Below are positions 24,082-31,274 of a stretch of 41,573 bases of DNA, one piece after another; positions within the stretch are counted from its first letter, which is position 1, and the number at the start of each line of letters is the position of its first letter. The translations under genes were made by a program, and so were the position numbers. The notes beneath the pieces were generated by a model, which did no database searches, was not told the DNA's origin, and worked only from the letters and a program-made list of their open reading frames with translations. Source of the DNA: an archaeon (lineage in GTDB: Archaea; EX4484-52; WAPT01); assembly GCA_029258795.1 (NCBI GenBank), contig JAPDKB010000006.1, positions 1 to 41,573 of the forward strand. The letters run 5' to 3'.

Positions 24082-26662
24082 GTTTGTAAGACCCCATGAG
24101 AATATATTTGAGAAATTAGAATCCCTTGATTTATCCTTCAGGGATGCCGTGGTTTTCCCCAACGAGCGTTCAAGGTTCTACTTCAGGGAATTTTACCTGA
24201 AAAAGAAGGAGGGTGTTTTACCTTCCCTTTTTACCATGGAGGAATTTCTCTCATTTCTTTCCGGGAAGGTTCCCACAGACCAGGAGAACTCCCTTGGAAT
24301 ATTGATGGATATTCATCCCTCTGGTTCCTTTTCCATTTCCCTTGCCTACGCAGAGAAGTTGCTTGAATTTTTCAATGAAATAGATGCAGGGATGGTTGGA
24401 TGGGATGAGATAGAGTGGGTTGCCGAATACGAGCCCTGGAAGAGGTTCATGGATGAGGTGAGAAAGATATATGAGGAGTATAAAAACAGAATGAGGGAGA
24501 AGGAATGGGTGGATAAGGGGGATGTTTACAGGGAGGCAATCAAGGGGGTTGAGAAGGCAAGAAGACACTTTGAAAGAATAATCTTTGTTAACCCTCTTGC
24601 ACTCACGACTGCTGAGCGAAGAATAATCCGGTCCGTTCCATCCATCATACTCCTCCAGACCCTTGTGAGTGAGGAGGATAGGATTCCGGGAAGACCGTTT
24701 CACCATCACCACCGTTTGCTGAAGTATCTCGGGAAGGAGATTCCATCCTTTGAGTTTGAGGCGAGGGCAGCCATTGAGGTTTATGAGGGGGAGGACAGGC
24801 ACGGGCTTCTTTCCATGATGGAGCATGCACTTTTATGCGCAATGGATGCCAATATACCCCCTGAGAAGGTGGGGATTATCCTTCCTGACCCCTCCTATGC
24901 GAGGGTTATTTCCGAAAGGATAATGGAAAGGTATGGAATAAAGTGCAACCTCACGATGGGACTTCCATTCATGGAAACTCCTCTTTACAGTTTGCTGGAT
25001 ACGATTTTTACTCTTGTTGAGACCGAAAAGGATGGAAAGTTAAGGAAGGACGACCTTCTGGAACTCTTTTCCCATCCCTACTTCTACGCAAGAAAGGACC
25101 TGAAGGATAGAATAGAAAAGGTGAAAAAGAACCTGGAGGAGACGTACATTCCTCCGGATGCCATAGGTGACAGTATTCTTCAGTCCGAGGTTGTTTCCGT
25201 GCTTGATTGTGTAAGAAAAAAGAGGACCCTGCGCGAACTTTACGATGGGCTTCTTTCCTTAATAACCGTTCTTGAACGCGAACTTGAAATTCCTCCTGGG
25301 TATCCCCATGCCGATGGATTCAATGTTCTTACCCGTCATCTTGTGAGGGTTAAGGATACGGAACTCGGAAGGTTCAGCGTTGAGCAGGAAAAATCTTTTG
25401 AATTTTTAAGGGAAATCCTTTCAGGTTTGAGAATCCACAAGTTTGGTGAGCCCTTTAAGGGGGTCCAGATAATGGGTGTTCTTGAGTCAAGGCTTATACC
25501 ATTTGAGGTTGTTGTTGTTCCCCTGATGAACGAGGGATACTTCCCCTCACCCAGGAAAAAAGAACTCTTCCTTCCCGATGATGCAAGGGGGAGGATAAAT
25601 GAGCGTGCAGGAGAGGATAAACTTGAACTCCAGCGCCACCGGGATTCCACCTTTTCCTATTTCTTTCATGTATGGCTTTCCGGTGCAAAAAAACTTTACC
25701 TGGGATATGTGAAGGAGGAAAAGAAGAGCACACCGAGCAGGTTTGTTGAGCAGGTTACGCTCGGGCTTTATGGGGAGGAGGTGAAGCCTGTAAAGGTGGG
25801 TTATGAGGGAGGGGAGATAAAAAAGAGGGAGAGGTTTTTTGAGAGGAGGATAATAAATCCTGATGAGTTTGAATTTTCACCAACCCGCATAGACCTCTAC
25901 TTCCAGTGCCCGTACAGATTTTATCTTGAGTATGTTCTCGGGATAAGGGAGGAAAAGGAAGAGGAGGAGCTTGAGGGGAAAGGTCTTGGAAAACTCGTCC
26001 ATGAGACACTTCAGAGGTTTTATTCAGAGATAAGAGAGGGACCTCCTGAGGATGGAAAAAGGCTGTTTGAGATATTTGAGGAACTTTTCAGGAGGGATTA
26101 TCCCGTTCCATCTGGAAGAACACTTTTGAGAAAGGAACTTGTAAAAGAGAGACTCAGGATGTTTGTTGAGGAGGAGAAAAAGAGGAAGCCCTTTAAGGTT
26201 CTTATGCTGGAGAGGAGCATCACCACCCAAACGGGAAGGTTCAGGATTAAAGGGGTTGTGGACAGGGTGGATGAGGAGGATGGGAGGTTTGTGGTTATAG
26301 ATTACAAGACCGGTTATCAGGTTAAGACTCCCCTTTCCTTCACTCCGGATGACAGAGAGGATTTGAGGAACGGGAAAAGGAGTGTTCAGCTGGATACCTA
26401 TCTTTATCTTCTTTCAAAGAGGGGTGAGGTTGACCCGGATAGAACGGAGGTGAGGTTTTACAGTTTCAGGGAGAACAAATATCTTGAAAAGAGGTTTACA
26501 AAATATGGAAGTAAGAGGGAAGTGGAACTTTTTGAAGGGTTTTTGATTTCTGTTCTTGAGGAGATAGTGGATGAAAACAATCCCTTTGAACCAAACTATG
26601 AATCAAACCTCTGTGATTCCTGTCCATATGCTGCACTTTGCAGGAGGTGGGAGTATGTATAG
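24065..26662 (+). CDS. AddB-like helicase/exonuclease subunit with Fe-S PD-(D/E)XK nuclease
   Basis: An 865-residue protein. The N-terminal two thirds resemble an inactivated UvrD-type helicase as in AddB (VVFPNERSRFYFREF early, a GVLESRLIPFEVVVVPLMNEG segment about 475-495, but no clear Walker A). The C terminus is a RecB-type nuclease: SPTRIDLYFQCPYRFYLEYV, GLGKLVHETLQRFY, VVDRVDEEDGRFVVIDYKTG with catalytic Asp746 and Lys748. Four cysteines (615, 850, 853, 859) have the C-x-C-xx-C-xxxxx-C arrangement that ligates the AddB [4Fe-4S] cluster. Partner of the next gene, which overlaps by 8 bases. Together they process double-strand breaks for recombination. Confidence 0.85.
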   Translation: MSTSVEFVRPHENIFEKLESLDLSFRDAVVFPNERSRFYFREFYLKKKEGVLPSLFTMEEFLSFLSGKVPTDQENSLGILMDIHPSGSFSISLAYAEKLLEFFNEIDAGMVGWDEIEWVAEYEPWKRFMDEVRKIYEEYKNRMREKEWVDKGDVYREAIKGVEKARRHFERIIFVNPLALTTAERRIIRSVPSIILLQTLVSEEDRIPGRPFHHHHRLLKYLGKEIPSFEFEARAAIEVYEGEDRHGLLSMMEHALLCAMDANIPPEKVGIILPDPSYARVISERIMERYGIKCNLTMGLPFMETPLYSLLDTIFTLVETEKDGKLRKDDLLELFSHPYFYARKDLKDRIEKVKKNLEETYIPPDAIGDSILQSEVVSVLDCVRKKRTLRELYDGLLSLITVLERELEIPPGYPHADGFNVLTRHLVRVKDTELGRFSVEQEKSFEFLREILSGLRIHKFGEPFKGVQIMGVLESRLIPFEVVVVPLMNEGYFPSPRKKELFLPDDARGRINERAGEDKLELQRHRDSTFSYFFHVWLSGAKKLYLGYVKEEKKSTPSRFVEQVTLGLYGEEVKPVKVGYEGGEIKKRERFFERRIINPDEFEFSPTRIDLYFQCPYRFYLEYVLGIREEKEEEELEGKGLGKLVHETLQRFYSEIREGPPEDGKRLFEIFEELFRRDYPVPSGRTLLRKELVKERLRMFVEEEKKRKPFKVLMLERSITTQTGRFRIKGVVDRVDEEDGRFVVIDYKTGYQVKTPLSFTPDDREDLRNGKRSVQLDTYLYLLSKRGEVDPDRTEVRFYSFRENKYLEKRFTKYGSKREVELFEGFLISVLEEIVDENNPFEPNYESNLCDSCPYAALCRRWEYV

Positions 26663-29150
26663 GATGGCATACGAGGCATCCGCAGGAGCAGGGAAAACCA
26701 GGATTTTGACCCAGAAGTATGTTGAGACCCTGAGAAAGATAAGGGAGCACTTCCCCATCCTGGCAATAACATTCACAAACGAGGCGGCAAATGAGATGAA
26801 GGAGAGGGTTGTGAGGATTTTGAAGGAGGAGGGGGAGGATGAACTTTTGAAAAAGGTTCTTGAGGAGTATTCTTTACTGAGAATACAGACAATAGATTCC
26901 TTTCTCACCCATGCCCTTGCCGTTTTTTCACTTGAGCAGGGTATCCCTCCGGGCTTTGATATAATGGTGGAAGAGGAGGGGGCAGAGGAGAAGCAGGCTT
27001 TGTGGGATGAGTTCTTTGAGGAGGTTTTTAATAATCCGGGGTTGAGGAACGAGGTTATGGAGATTGTGAGGAGGAAGGGGGAGGAGGGAGGAAGTTTCAG
27101 GGTGGATGGGGAGATAGAAAAGGCAGTTCACGGGATAATGGAGAAAGAAATATTCTTCGGGGATGGGGAGGAGATGCTCAGAAGAATTGAGCACTGTGAG
27201 TTTGAGGGGAAGGAGAGAGAGGTTATTTTGAGGATGCTTCCTTTTATGAGAATATACCTTGAATTTTCCAGAAGGTTCAGGGAAAGAAAGAAGGAGAAGA
27301 ATCTTGTTGATTTTAACGACATAGTGAAGTGGGTGAGAGAGATACTCAAAGAAGGGGAGATTCCTTATTTCTATTACCGAATAGGCGGGAAGATAGGGTA
27401 TGTTCTCATAGATGAGTTCCAGGATACATCCCGCCTCCAGTGGGAGGCGTTGAAACCCATAGTGGAGAATGTTCTTTCTGAGGGTGGGGGATTTCTTTAT
27501 GTTGGAGACCCGAAACAGGCAATCTACGGGTTCAGAGGAGGGGAGAGCAGGCTGTTTTACGAGGTGAAGGATGAATTTCCGCACGATATCAAACACGAAT
27601 TTCTGCCTGAAAATCACCGCTCACGGAAGGAAATAGTGGAGTTTCTGAACGAACTTACAGGATACTGGTTTGAGGGAACTGACCCCCAGATTCCCCGGAG
27701 GGGGGAGGGTGGATATGTGGAGATAAATCTGGAGGATATTCCACCTGAGGAATGGCTGGTTGAGAGGATAAAGAAGGTTCATGATGAGGGCATTCCGTAT
27801 TCCTCAATCATGTGTCTTCTGAGAAATCATTCCAAAATTCGCGAGATGAGTGCGGCTCTGAGAAAAGCAGGAATTCCATGTGTGAGTGGAAAGAGCGTTT
27901 CCATACTTGAGGAGCAGGCGGTAAAAGAAATCCTTGCGCTCTTAAAGGTTATCGTTGACCCGGAAGACCGAGTAAGTGAGTCTGTATTTCTGCATTCTCC
28001 CTTTGTTAAGGGTGGAGAAGATGCAGAGGATAGGATAAAAAAGGCAAGAGATATGGAGAAGGAGAGTTCCGTTTACAGGCTCATAAGCCGTGTGCTTGAG
28101 CTCCTGAATGCAGAGGAGGTCTATCCTGAGTCAGTTCCTGCCTTCCAGAGATTGCTTGAGGCTGCTCTTGATTTTGAAAAGAGCGGTGGTTCAACCACAA
28201 GAAGGTTTATTGAGTATCTTGAGTGGCATAGAGACAAATATACTCTTCCATCCTATGTGAAAAAAGAGGGTGTAAGGATGATGACCATGCACAGTGCAAA
28301 GGGACTTGAGGCAGATGTTGTTTTTGTTGTTTTACCCTGGAAAATGGGAGGGACTCAGGAGAGGATGAAGTATATAAAGGATGAGGATATCTTCTGGTAT
28401 GGAACCAGTGGGGACTGCAGAAGTTTATATGAAAGATGGAAAAAAGAGCAGCTCGAAGAGGAGAAGAGGGTATGGTATGTTGCCTTTTCAAGGGCTCGTG
28501 AAAGGCTTTATGTGAAGGGAATTTTTGATAAGTTGAGGAAAGACGGTAAAAAAATGCGGTGTCCTTTAGTGAACGACCTTCTTAAGGATTTCATGCAGGG
28601 TGAAAAAGTGAGGGTGTGGGGCAAGGAGGTTCCCATTGAGATAGAAAAACCTGAGGAGGAGATAGTTTCTTTCAGGATAAAAGAGGTAAAAAAAGGATAT
28701 GCCGGAAGGCTTGAGGTGAGGGATGACGAACTCCTTGAACCCTCGGTAGTTGAGCGTGAACTTGAGGGTGAAAGGATACATGAGGTTTTGAGGTTCTTTA
28801 CCTTCTTAGAGGATGAGAATCCTGAAGAACTTCCATCCTGTGTAAGGGAGGTTGTGGAAAAACCCGAGCTTTCCTTCATTTTCTCAAGGGAGGGGAGGGA
28901 GAAGAGAGTTTACAATGAAAAGGAGATCTGTTATAAGAAGGGTATTCTGCGTCCTGACAGGGTTGTGTGGGATGGCGAGAGGATTTATGTTGTTGATTAC
29001 AAGACAGGAAGCATATCGGATGAGGACCGCAAAACCCTTTCCCTTTACGGAGCCACCCTTTCTTCTCTCTTCCCCGACATGAAAGTCTCCCTCTACTTCC
29101 TCCACCTCCCATCAGGAGAACTTGAAGAGTTATCCAAGGAGGAGGAATGA
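26655..29150 (+). CDS. AddA/RecB-like UvrD-family helicase-nuclease
   Basis: An 831-residue protein beginning MYRMAYEASAGAGKT, with an AGGAGGTGGGAGT ribosome-binding site. SF1A helicase motifs are complete: Walker A ASAGAGKT (8-15), LAITFTNEAANEMKERV (Ia), LIDEFQDTSRLQW (II), VGDPKQAIYGFRGGE (III), ENHRSRKEIVEFL (IV), MMTMHSAKGLEADVVFV (V) and VWYVAFSRARERLYV (VI). The C terminus has RPDRVVWDGERIYVVDYKTG with catalytic Asp781 and Lys783 of a RecB nuclease. It is well below the roughly 1,200 residues of Bacillus AddA, so is a compact version. An ATG at 26664 is an alternative start. Confidence 0.88.
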   Translation: MYRMAYEASAGAGKTRILTQKYVETLRKIREHFPILAITFTNEAANEMKERVVRILKEEGEDELLKKVLEEYSLLRIQTIDSFLTHALAVFSLEQGIPPGFDIMVEEEGAEEKQALWDEFFEEVFNNPGLRNEVMEIVRRKGEEGGSFRVDGEIEKAVHGIMEKEIFFGDGEEMLRRIEHCEFEGKEREVILRMLPFMRIYLEFSRRFRERKKEKNLVDFNDIVKWVREILKEGEIPYFYYRIGGKIGYVLIDEFQDTSRLQWEALKPIVENVLSEGGGFLYVGDPKQAIYGFRGGESRLFYEVKDEFPHDIKHEFLPENHRSRKEIVEFLNELTGYWFEGTDPQIPRRGEGGYVEINLEDIPPEEWLVERIKKVHDEGIPYSSIMCLLRNHSKIREMSAALRKAGIPCVSGKSVSILEEQAVKEILALLKVIVDPEDRVSESVFLHSPFVKGGEDAEDRIKKARDMEKESSVYRLISRVLELLNAEEVYPESVPAFQRLLEAALDFEKSGGSTTRRFIEYLEWHRDKYTLPSYVKKEGVRMMTMHSAKGLEADVVFVVLPWKMGGTQERMKYIKDEDIFWYGTSGDCRSLYERWKKEQLEEEKRVWYVAFSRARERLYVKGIFDKLRKDGKKMRCPLVNDLLKDFMQGEKVRVWGKEVPIEIEKPEEEIVSFRIKEVKKGYAGRLEVRDDELLEPSVVERELEGERIHEVLRFFTFLEDENPEELPSCVREVVEKPELSFIFSREGREKRVYNEKEICYKKGILRPDRVVWDGERIYVVDYKTGSISDEDRKTLSLYGATLSSLFPDMKVSLYFLHLPSGELEELSKEEE

Positions 29151-29602
29151 AAGGGTTAATCAGGGATGTTTTCGATGCTCTTTTCAAGATAAAGGTGGAT
29201 GACCTGAAGGGATGGGAGGATACGCACCTGACAGACACGATGTGTGAGAGGATAAAGGAATGTCTTCCTGAAGGTATTGATGTAAGGCATACGCATATTT
29301 CCGGGTCTTCATTTTATGGTAAAGGCTTCTATCCTGACATAGTGGTGGAAAAGGATAGTATAAAAATTGCGATAGAGATAAAACTAATAAATAAATTTCA
29401 GAATCCTGCCCCTACAAGACAAATTGCGGCAGGGATTGGTCAGTGTTTGGTCTATACCTGGTGCGGGTATGACTCTGCCTTTCTTTTTGTAATAGACCAC
29501 TGCGGGGTTCTGAAACGAGAAAATCCCGAACTTTTATTTGAAAAATTCCTCTGGCATCACCACAAAATAAAGGTTGTTATAAGAAAATTTCCACATTATT
29601 AA
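29147..29602 (+). CDS. Small PD-(D/E)XK nuclease-like protein
   Basis: A 151-residue protein whose ATG overlaps the addA stop by 4 bases. The core is FYPDIVVEKDSIKIAIEIKL: Pro63-Asp64 on one strand and Glu77-Ile-Lys79 on the next, the exact PD-...-(D/E)XK spacing of restriction-endonuclease-fold nucleases. It is followed by a helix RQIAAGIGQCLVYTWCGYD and a strand SAFLFVIDHCG, as expected for that fold. I do not recognise a named family. Tight coupling to addAB suggests a DNA repair or nuclease accessory role, though it may equally be a stand-alone hypothetical carried at the operon end. Confidence 0.72.
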   Translation: MKGLIRDVFDALFKIKVDDLKGWEDTHLTDTMCERIKECLPEGIDVRHTHISGSSFYGKGFYPDIVVEKDSIKIAIEIKLINKFQNPAPTRQIAAGIGQCLVYTWCGYDSAFLFVIDHCGVLKRENPELLFEKFLWHHHKIKVVIRKFPHY

Positions 29603-29947
29603 GGAGCAAATGCATCCTTTCTCACCCTAAATCGGCTCTTTGTCAAAAATGACTGACTTTGAGATGGTGTTTAACGACGTTTTTCAGGTTTTGGTGTGTT
29701 GCTTGACTTTTGATATTTGATTACTCATCCTCAATTGGGGTTGGAAAAGAGATAAAAATAATAAAAGAGGCTTAAAAATGAAATACAGAAACAATGGGTC
29801 TCTTTCTCATGAAGATATCAGGTGTAAAATTTCCAGGGTTGAGCCTGCGGGTGAGAGTTGAAAAACCCGAGCGCACCTCAGGGGGTTATCTTCTTTATGC
29901 CTGGTTTCTTTTTATGGTAATGCTTCCGAGATTGATGGGAGATGTTT
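29603..29947. other. Convergent intergenic region
   Basis: 345 bases between the end of the addAB operon and the end of the minus-strand nifX-like gene. It holds a minus-strand terminator at 29861-29882 and is otherwise AT-rich and without convincing genes. A 27-codon frame at 29778-29861 and a 66-codon frame at 29794-29994 exist, but the longer one runs through the terminator and into the opposing gene, so I do not call either. Confidence 0.6.
29861..29882 (-). terminator. Intrinsic terminator of the arsR-nifX-like operon
   Basis: Read on the minus strand: CCTGAG, loop GTGCG, CTCGGG, then TTTTT. Six base pairs with one U-G wobble, 65 bases past the stop of the nifX-like gene. Confidence 0.65.
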
Positions 29948-30424
29948 TTATTTACCTTCCAGTTTTCTCACTCTTTCATTTAATTCTGCAATAACTTTTC
30001 TCAGGTGCATGACCTCCTTTTTCAGTCGCTCTATCTCTTCATATTCACGTCCTTCCTTATGTGTTTCTAAATGCGTCTGTTCTGATGAAGGAGGAACCTC
30101 AACATCTCCTTTTATAACCTGTTCAACAATATCTCTGATCTTGCCGTAAACACCTGCAAAAGGTCTAACACCAAGCTGGGCAAACCATTCCTGTGCCCTT
30201 GGACCCATTCCCCCTGCGAACACCATATTTGCTCCTTTACCTGCTATATACCGGGGAATTTCTCCCGGATTGTGTGATTGGGCACCAGGGTTTGGTTCAA
30301 CAAAAACATTTTTTACCTCATTTCCTTCAATTTCAACAAATGTATAGAAAGGACATCTTCCAAAATGATAACTCACAACACTATCAAGTCCTCTATCATC
30401 ATCCGATGCAAAGGCGAGTATCAT
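29948..30424 (-). CDS. NifX/NifB-type Fe-Mo cofactor-binding domain protein
   Basis: A 158-residue protein. Residues 1-105 are a dinitrogenase iron-molybdenum cofactor-binding domain (PF02579 type): MILAFASDDDRGLDSVVSYHFGRCPFYTFVEI shows the usual start, single Cys and hydrophobic strand, then IPRYIAGKGANMVFAGGMGPRAQEWFAQLGVRPF. A C-terminal coiled coil (YEEIERLKKEVMHLRKVIAELNE) is added. The ATG is preceded by AGGAGGTATC. There are no nitrogenase genes here; in non-fixers such proteins are thought to handle metal or Fe-S cofactors. It is cotranscribed with the ArsR-type regulator 60 bases upstream and ends at its own terminator. Confidence 0.88.
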   Translation of the reverse strand: MILAFASDDDRGLDSVVSYHFGRCPFYTFVEIEGNEVKNVFVEPNPGAQSHNPGEIPRYIAGKGANMVFAGGMGPRAQEWFAQLGVRPFAGVYGKIRDIVEQVIKGDVEVPPSSEQTHLETHKEGREYEEIERLKKEVMHLRKVIAELNERVRKLEGK

Positions 30425-30484
30425 GATACCTCCTTTGTTTCGTTTATTTCGTTGGTCTCGTTGCTGCCAACAACCATCTTTATC

Positions 30485-30805
30485 TTAATATCTGTTTCTC
30501 TTTTTGGCAATTTTCTCGGCATCTTTAATCAGGTTCAGCACATCGTCAGAGCTCAGTCTGTAATACACCTCTGCACCTTTTTTCCTGCTTACGACCAACC
30601 CTGCCATTTGAAGAATTGCAAGGTGGCGTGAGACAACGGATGGGTGGATAGAAAACAAGGAGGCAATCTCAGAGACATTCTGTTCTCCATATTTTAATGC
30701 TTCAAGGATATGTATTCTGTGCTCACAGGCAAGCGCCTTAAAAATCACCGTCCTTGAGTCGCCAGCACCGTATTTCCAATGTTTCATATTTGCATATCTG
30801 TGCAT
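30485..30805 (-). CDS. ArsR-family winged-helix transcriptional regulator
   Basis: A 106-residue protein: TVIFKALACEHRIHILEALKYGEQNVSEIASLFSIHPSVVSRHLAILQMAGLV then RKKGAEVYYRLSSDDVLNLI. This is the ArsR HTH with ALACEHR (one Cys in the position of sensor-type ELCVC motifs), recognition helix PSVVSRHLAIL and the beta wing. The ATG at 30805 sits 6 nt after its own -10 box, giving a leaderless message, which also supports this start over the ATG at 30787. It probably represses its own promoter and the downstream nifX-like gene in response to a metal or redox signal; the ligand is unknown. Confidence 0.88.
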   Translation of the reverse strand: MHRYANMKHWKYGAGDSRTVIFKALACEHRIHILEALKYGEQNVSEIASLFSIHPSVVSRHLAILQMAGLVVSRKKGAEVYYRLSSDDVLNLIKDAEKIAKKRNRY

Positions 30806-30811
30806 GTGCGT

Positions 30812-30839
30812 AATATAACATTAAATTTTGTGCTGTCAA
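30812..30839 (-). promoter_or_regulatory. Leaderless promoter of arsR-like gene
   Basis: Minus strand: TTGACA (30839-30834), 16-nt spacer, TATATT (30817-30812), then 6 nt to the ATG at 30805. No Shine-Dalgarno. Confidence 0.75.
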
Positions 30840-30845
30840 GGGGTA

Positions 30846-30890
30846 ATTCAGGATTATTTGGAAAAATATTTAATTCTTCGTATCCTGAAT
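30846..30890. repeat. Inverted repeat near the arsR promoter
   Basis: ATTCAGGAT at 30846-30854 and its exact complement ATCCTGAAT at 30882-30890, separated by 27 AT-rich bases. It lies immediately upstream of the arsR -35 box, so may be a regulator-binding site. Confidence 0.6.
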
Positions 30891-31005
30891 GGAGGTATTT
30901 ATCGGCTGTCCTGCTTTTATGACCTGTGGCACAGCCTCGGTTTGCTCCTTACATCTTTTTCATCTCCTTCTCTGGAGGAAGAAGATAAAGAGAGAACGCC
31001 GGTGA
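30889..31005 (+). CDS. Possible 38-residue Cys-containing small peptide (doubtful)
   Basis: ATG at 30889 to TGA at 31003-31005. The product would begin MEVFIGCPAFMTCGTASVC, continue with a hydrophobic HLFHLLLW stretch and end in the basic RKKIKRERR. It has three cysteines and one potential membrane helix, opposite to an ArsR regulator with a metal-type partner, which makes it worth noting. There is no Shine-Dalgarno and only a poor promoter (TTGGAA-17-TATCCT). Chance is a real possibility. Confidence 0.15.
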   Translation: MEVFIGCPAFMTCGTASVCSLHLFHLLLWRKKIKRERR

Positions 31006-31014
31006 AAGGGTGAT

Positions 31015-31040
31015 TGTCAGCAGTGAGACGCAAGCTGACA
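31015..31040. repeat. Inverted repeat (possible hairpin)
   Basis: TGTCAGC at 31015-31021 and GCTGACA at 31034-31040, perfect 7-bp arms with a 12-base loop; no T-tract follows, so it is not a standard terminator. Confidence 0.55.
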
Positions 31041-31274
31041 GCTGATTCCTCTGGGGTTTTGAGACAAACTCAGCAATCTGCCCTGAGATTCCGGTCTTTT
31101 AGGAGCCTGTCAGGTATAAGGTAAGCATACTCCAGAACCCATAACCCCGGAACCGCATCCACAAAAGCCCTCCTCCAACACCTTAAAGAAAAGTGATAAC
31201 AATCTCCTGCCCATTTTACATTCTATGGCCTCCTTTTACTTGACTTTTTATTTGAAAGGAGGTAAGAATTAAAT

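Larger units (their letters stand above)
30840..31274. other. Structured intergenic region with inverted repeats
   Basis: 435 bases between the arsR promoter and the ABC transporter gene, with no confident gene. It contains a 9-bp inverted repeat at 30846-30890, a 7-bp inverted repeat at 31015-31040, a CTCAG/CTGAG pair around 31069-31088, and a GGCTGT/ACAGCC pair at 30904-30936. A 38-codon Cys-containing frame (30889-31005) and a 15-codon frame (31225-31272) ending just before the transporter ATG are noted but weak. It could be a structured RNA, a regulatory zone or decayed mobile DNA. Confidence 0.5.

Noticed and set aside
29794-29994. 66-codon plus-strand frame with a hydrophobic stretch
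   Set aside because: It spans the minus-strand terminator at 29861-29882 and runs into the end of the nifX-like gene; no Shine-Dalgarno or promoter.
30889-31005. Cys-rich small frame as a firm gene, for example a secreted peptide precursor for the ABC exporter
   Set aside because: No ribosome-binding site, poor promoter and no leader/core features; kept only as a doubtful entry.
31240-31268. TTGACT-17-TAAGAA as a promoter for the ABC transporter
   Set aside because: The -10 matches only half the consensus and overlaps the Shine-Dalgarno; the promoter must lie elsewhere or is weak.
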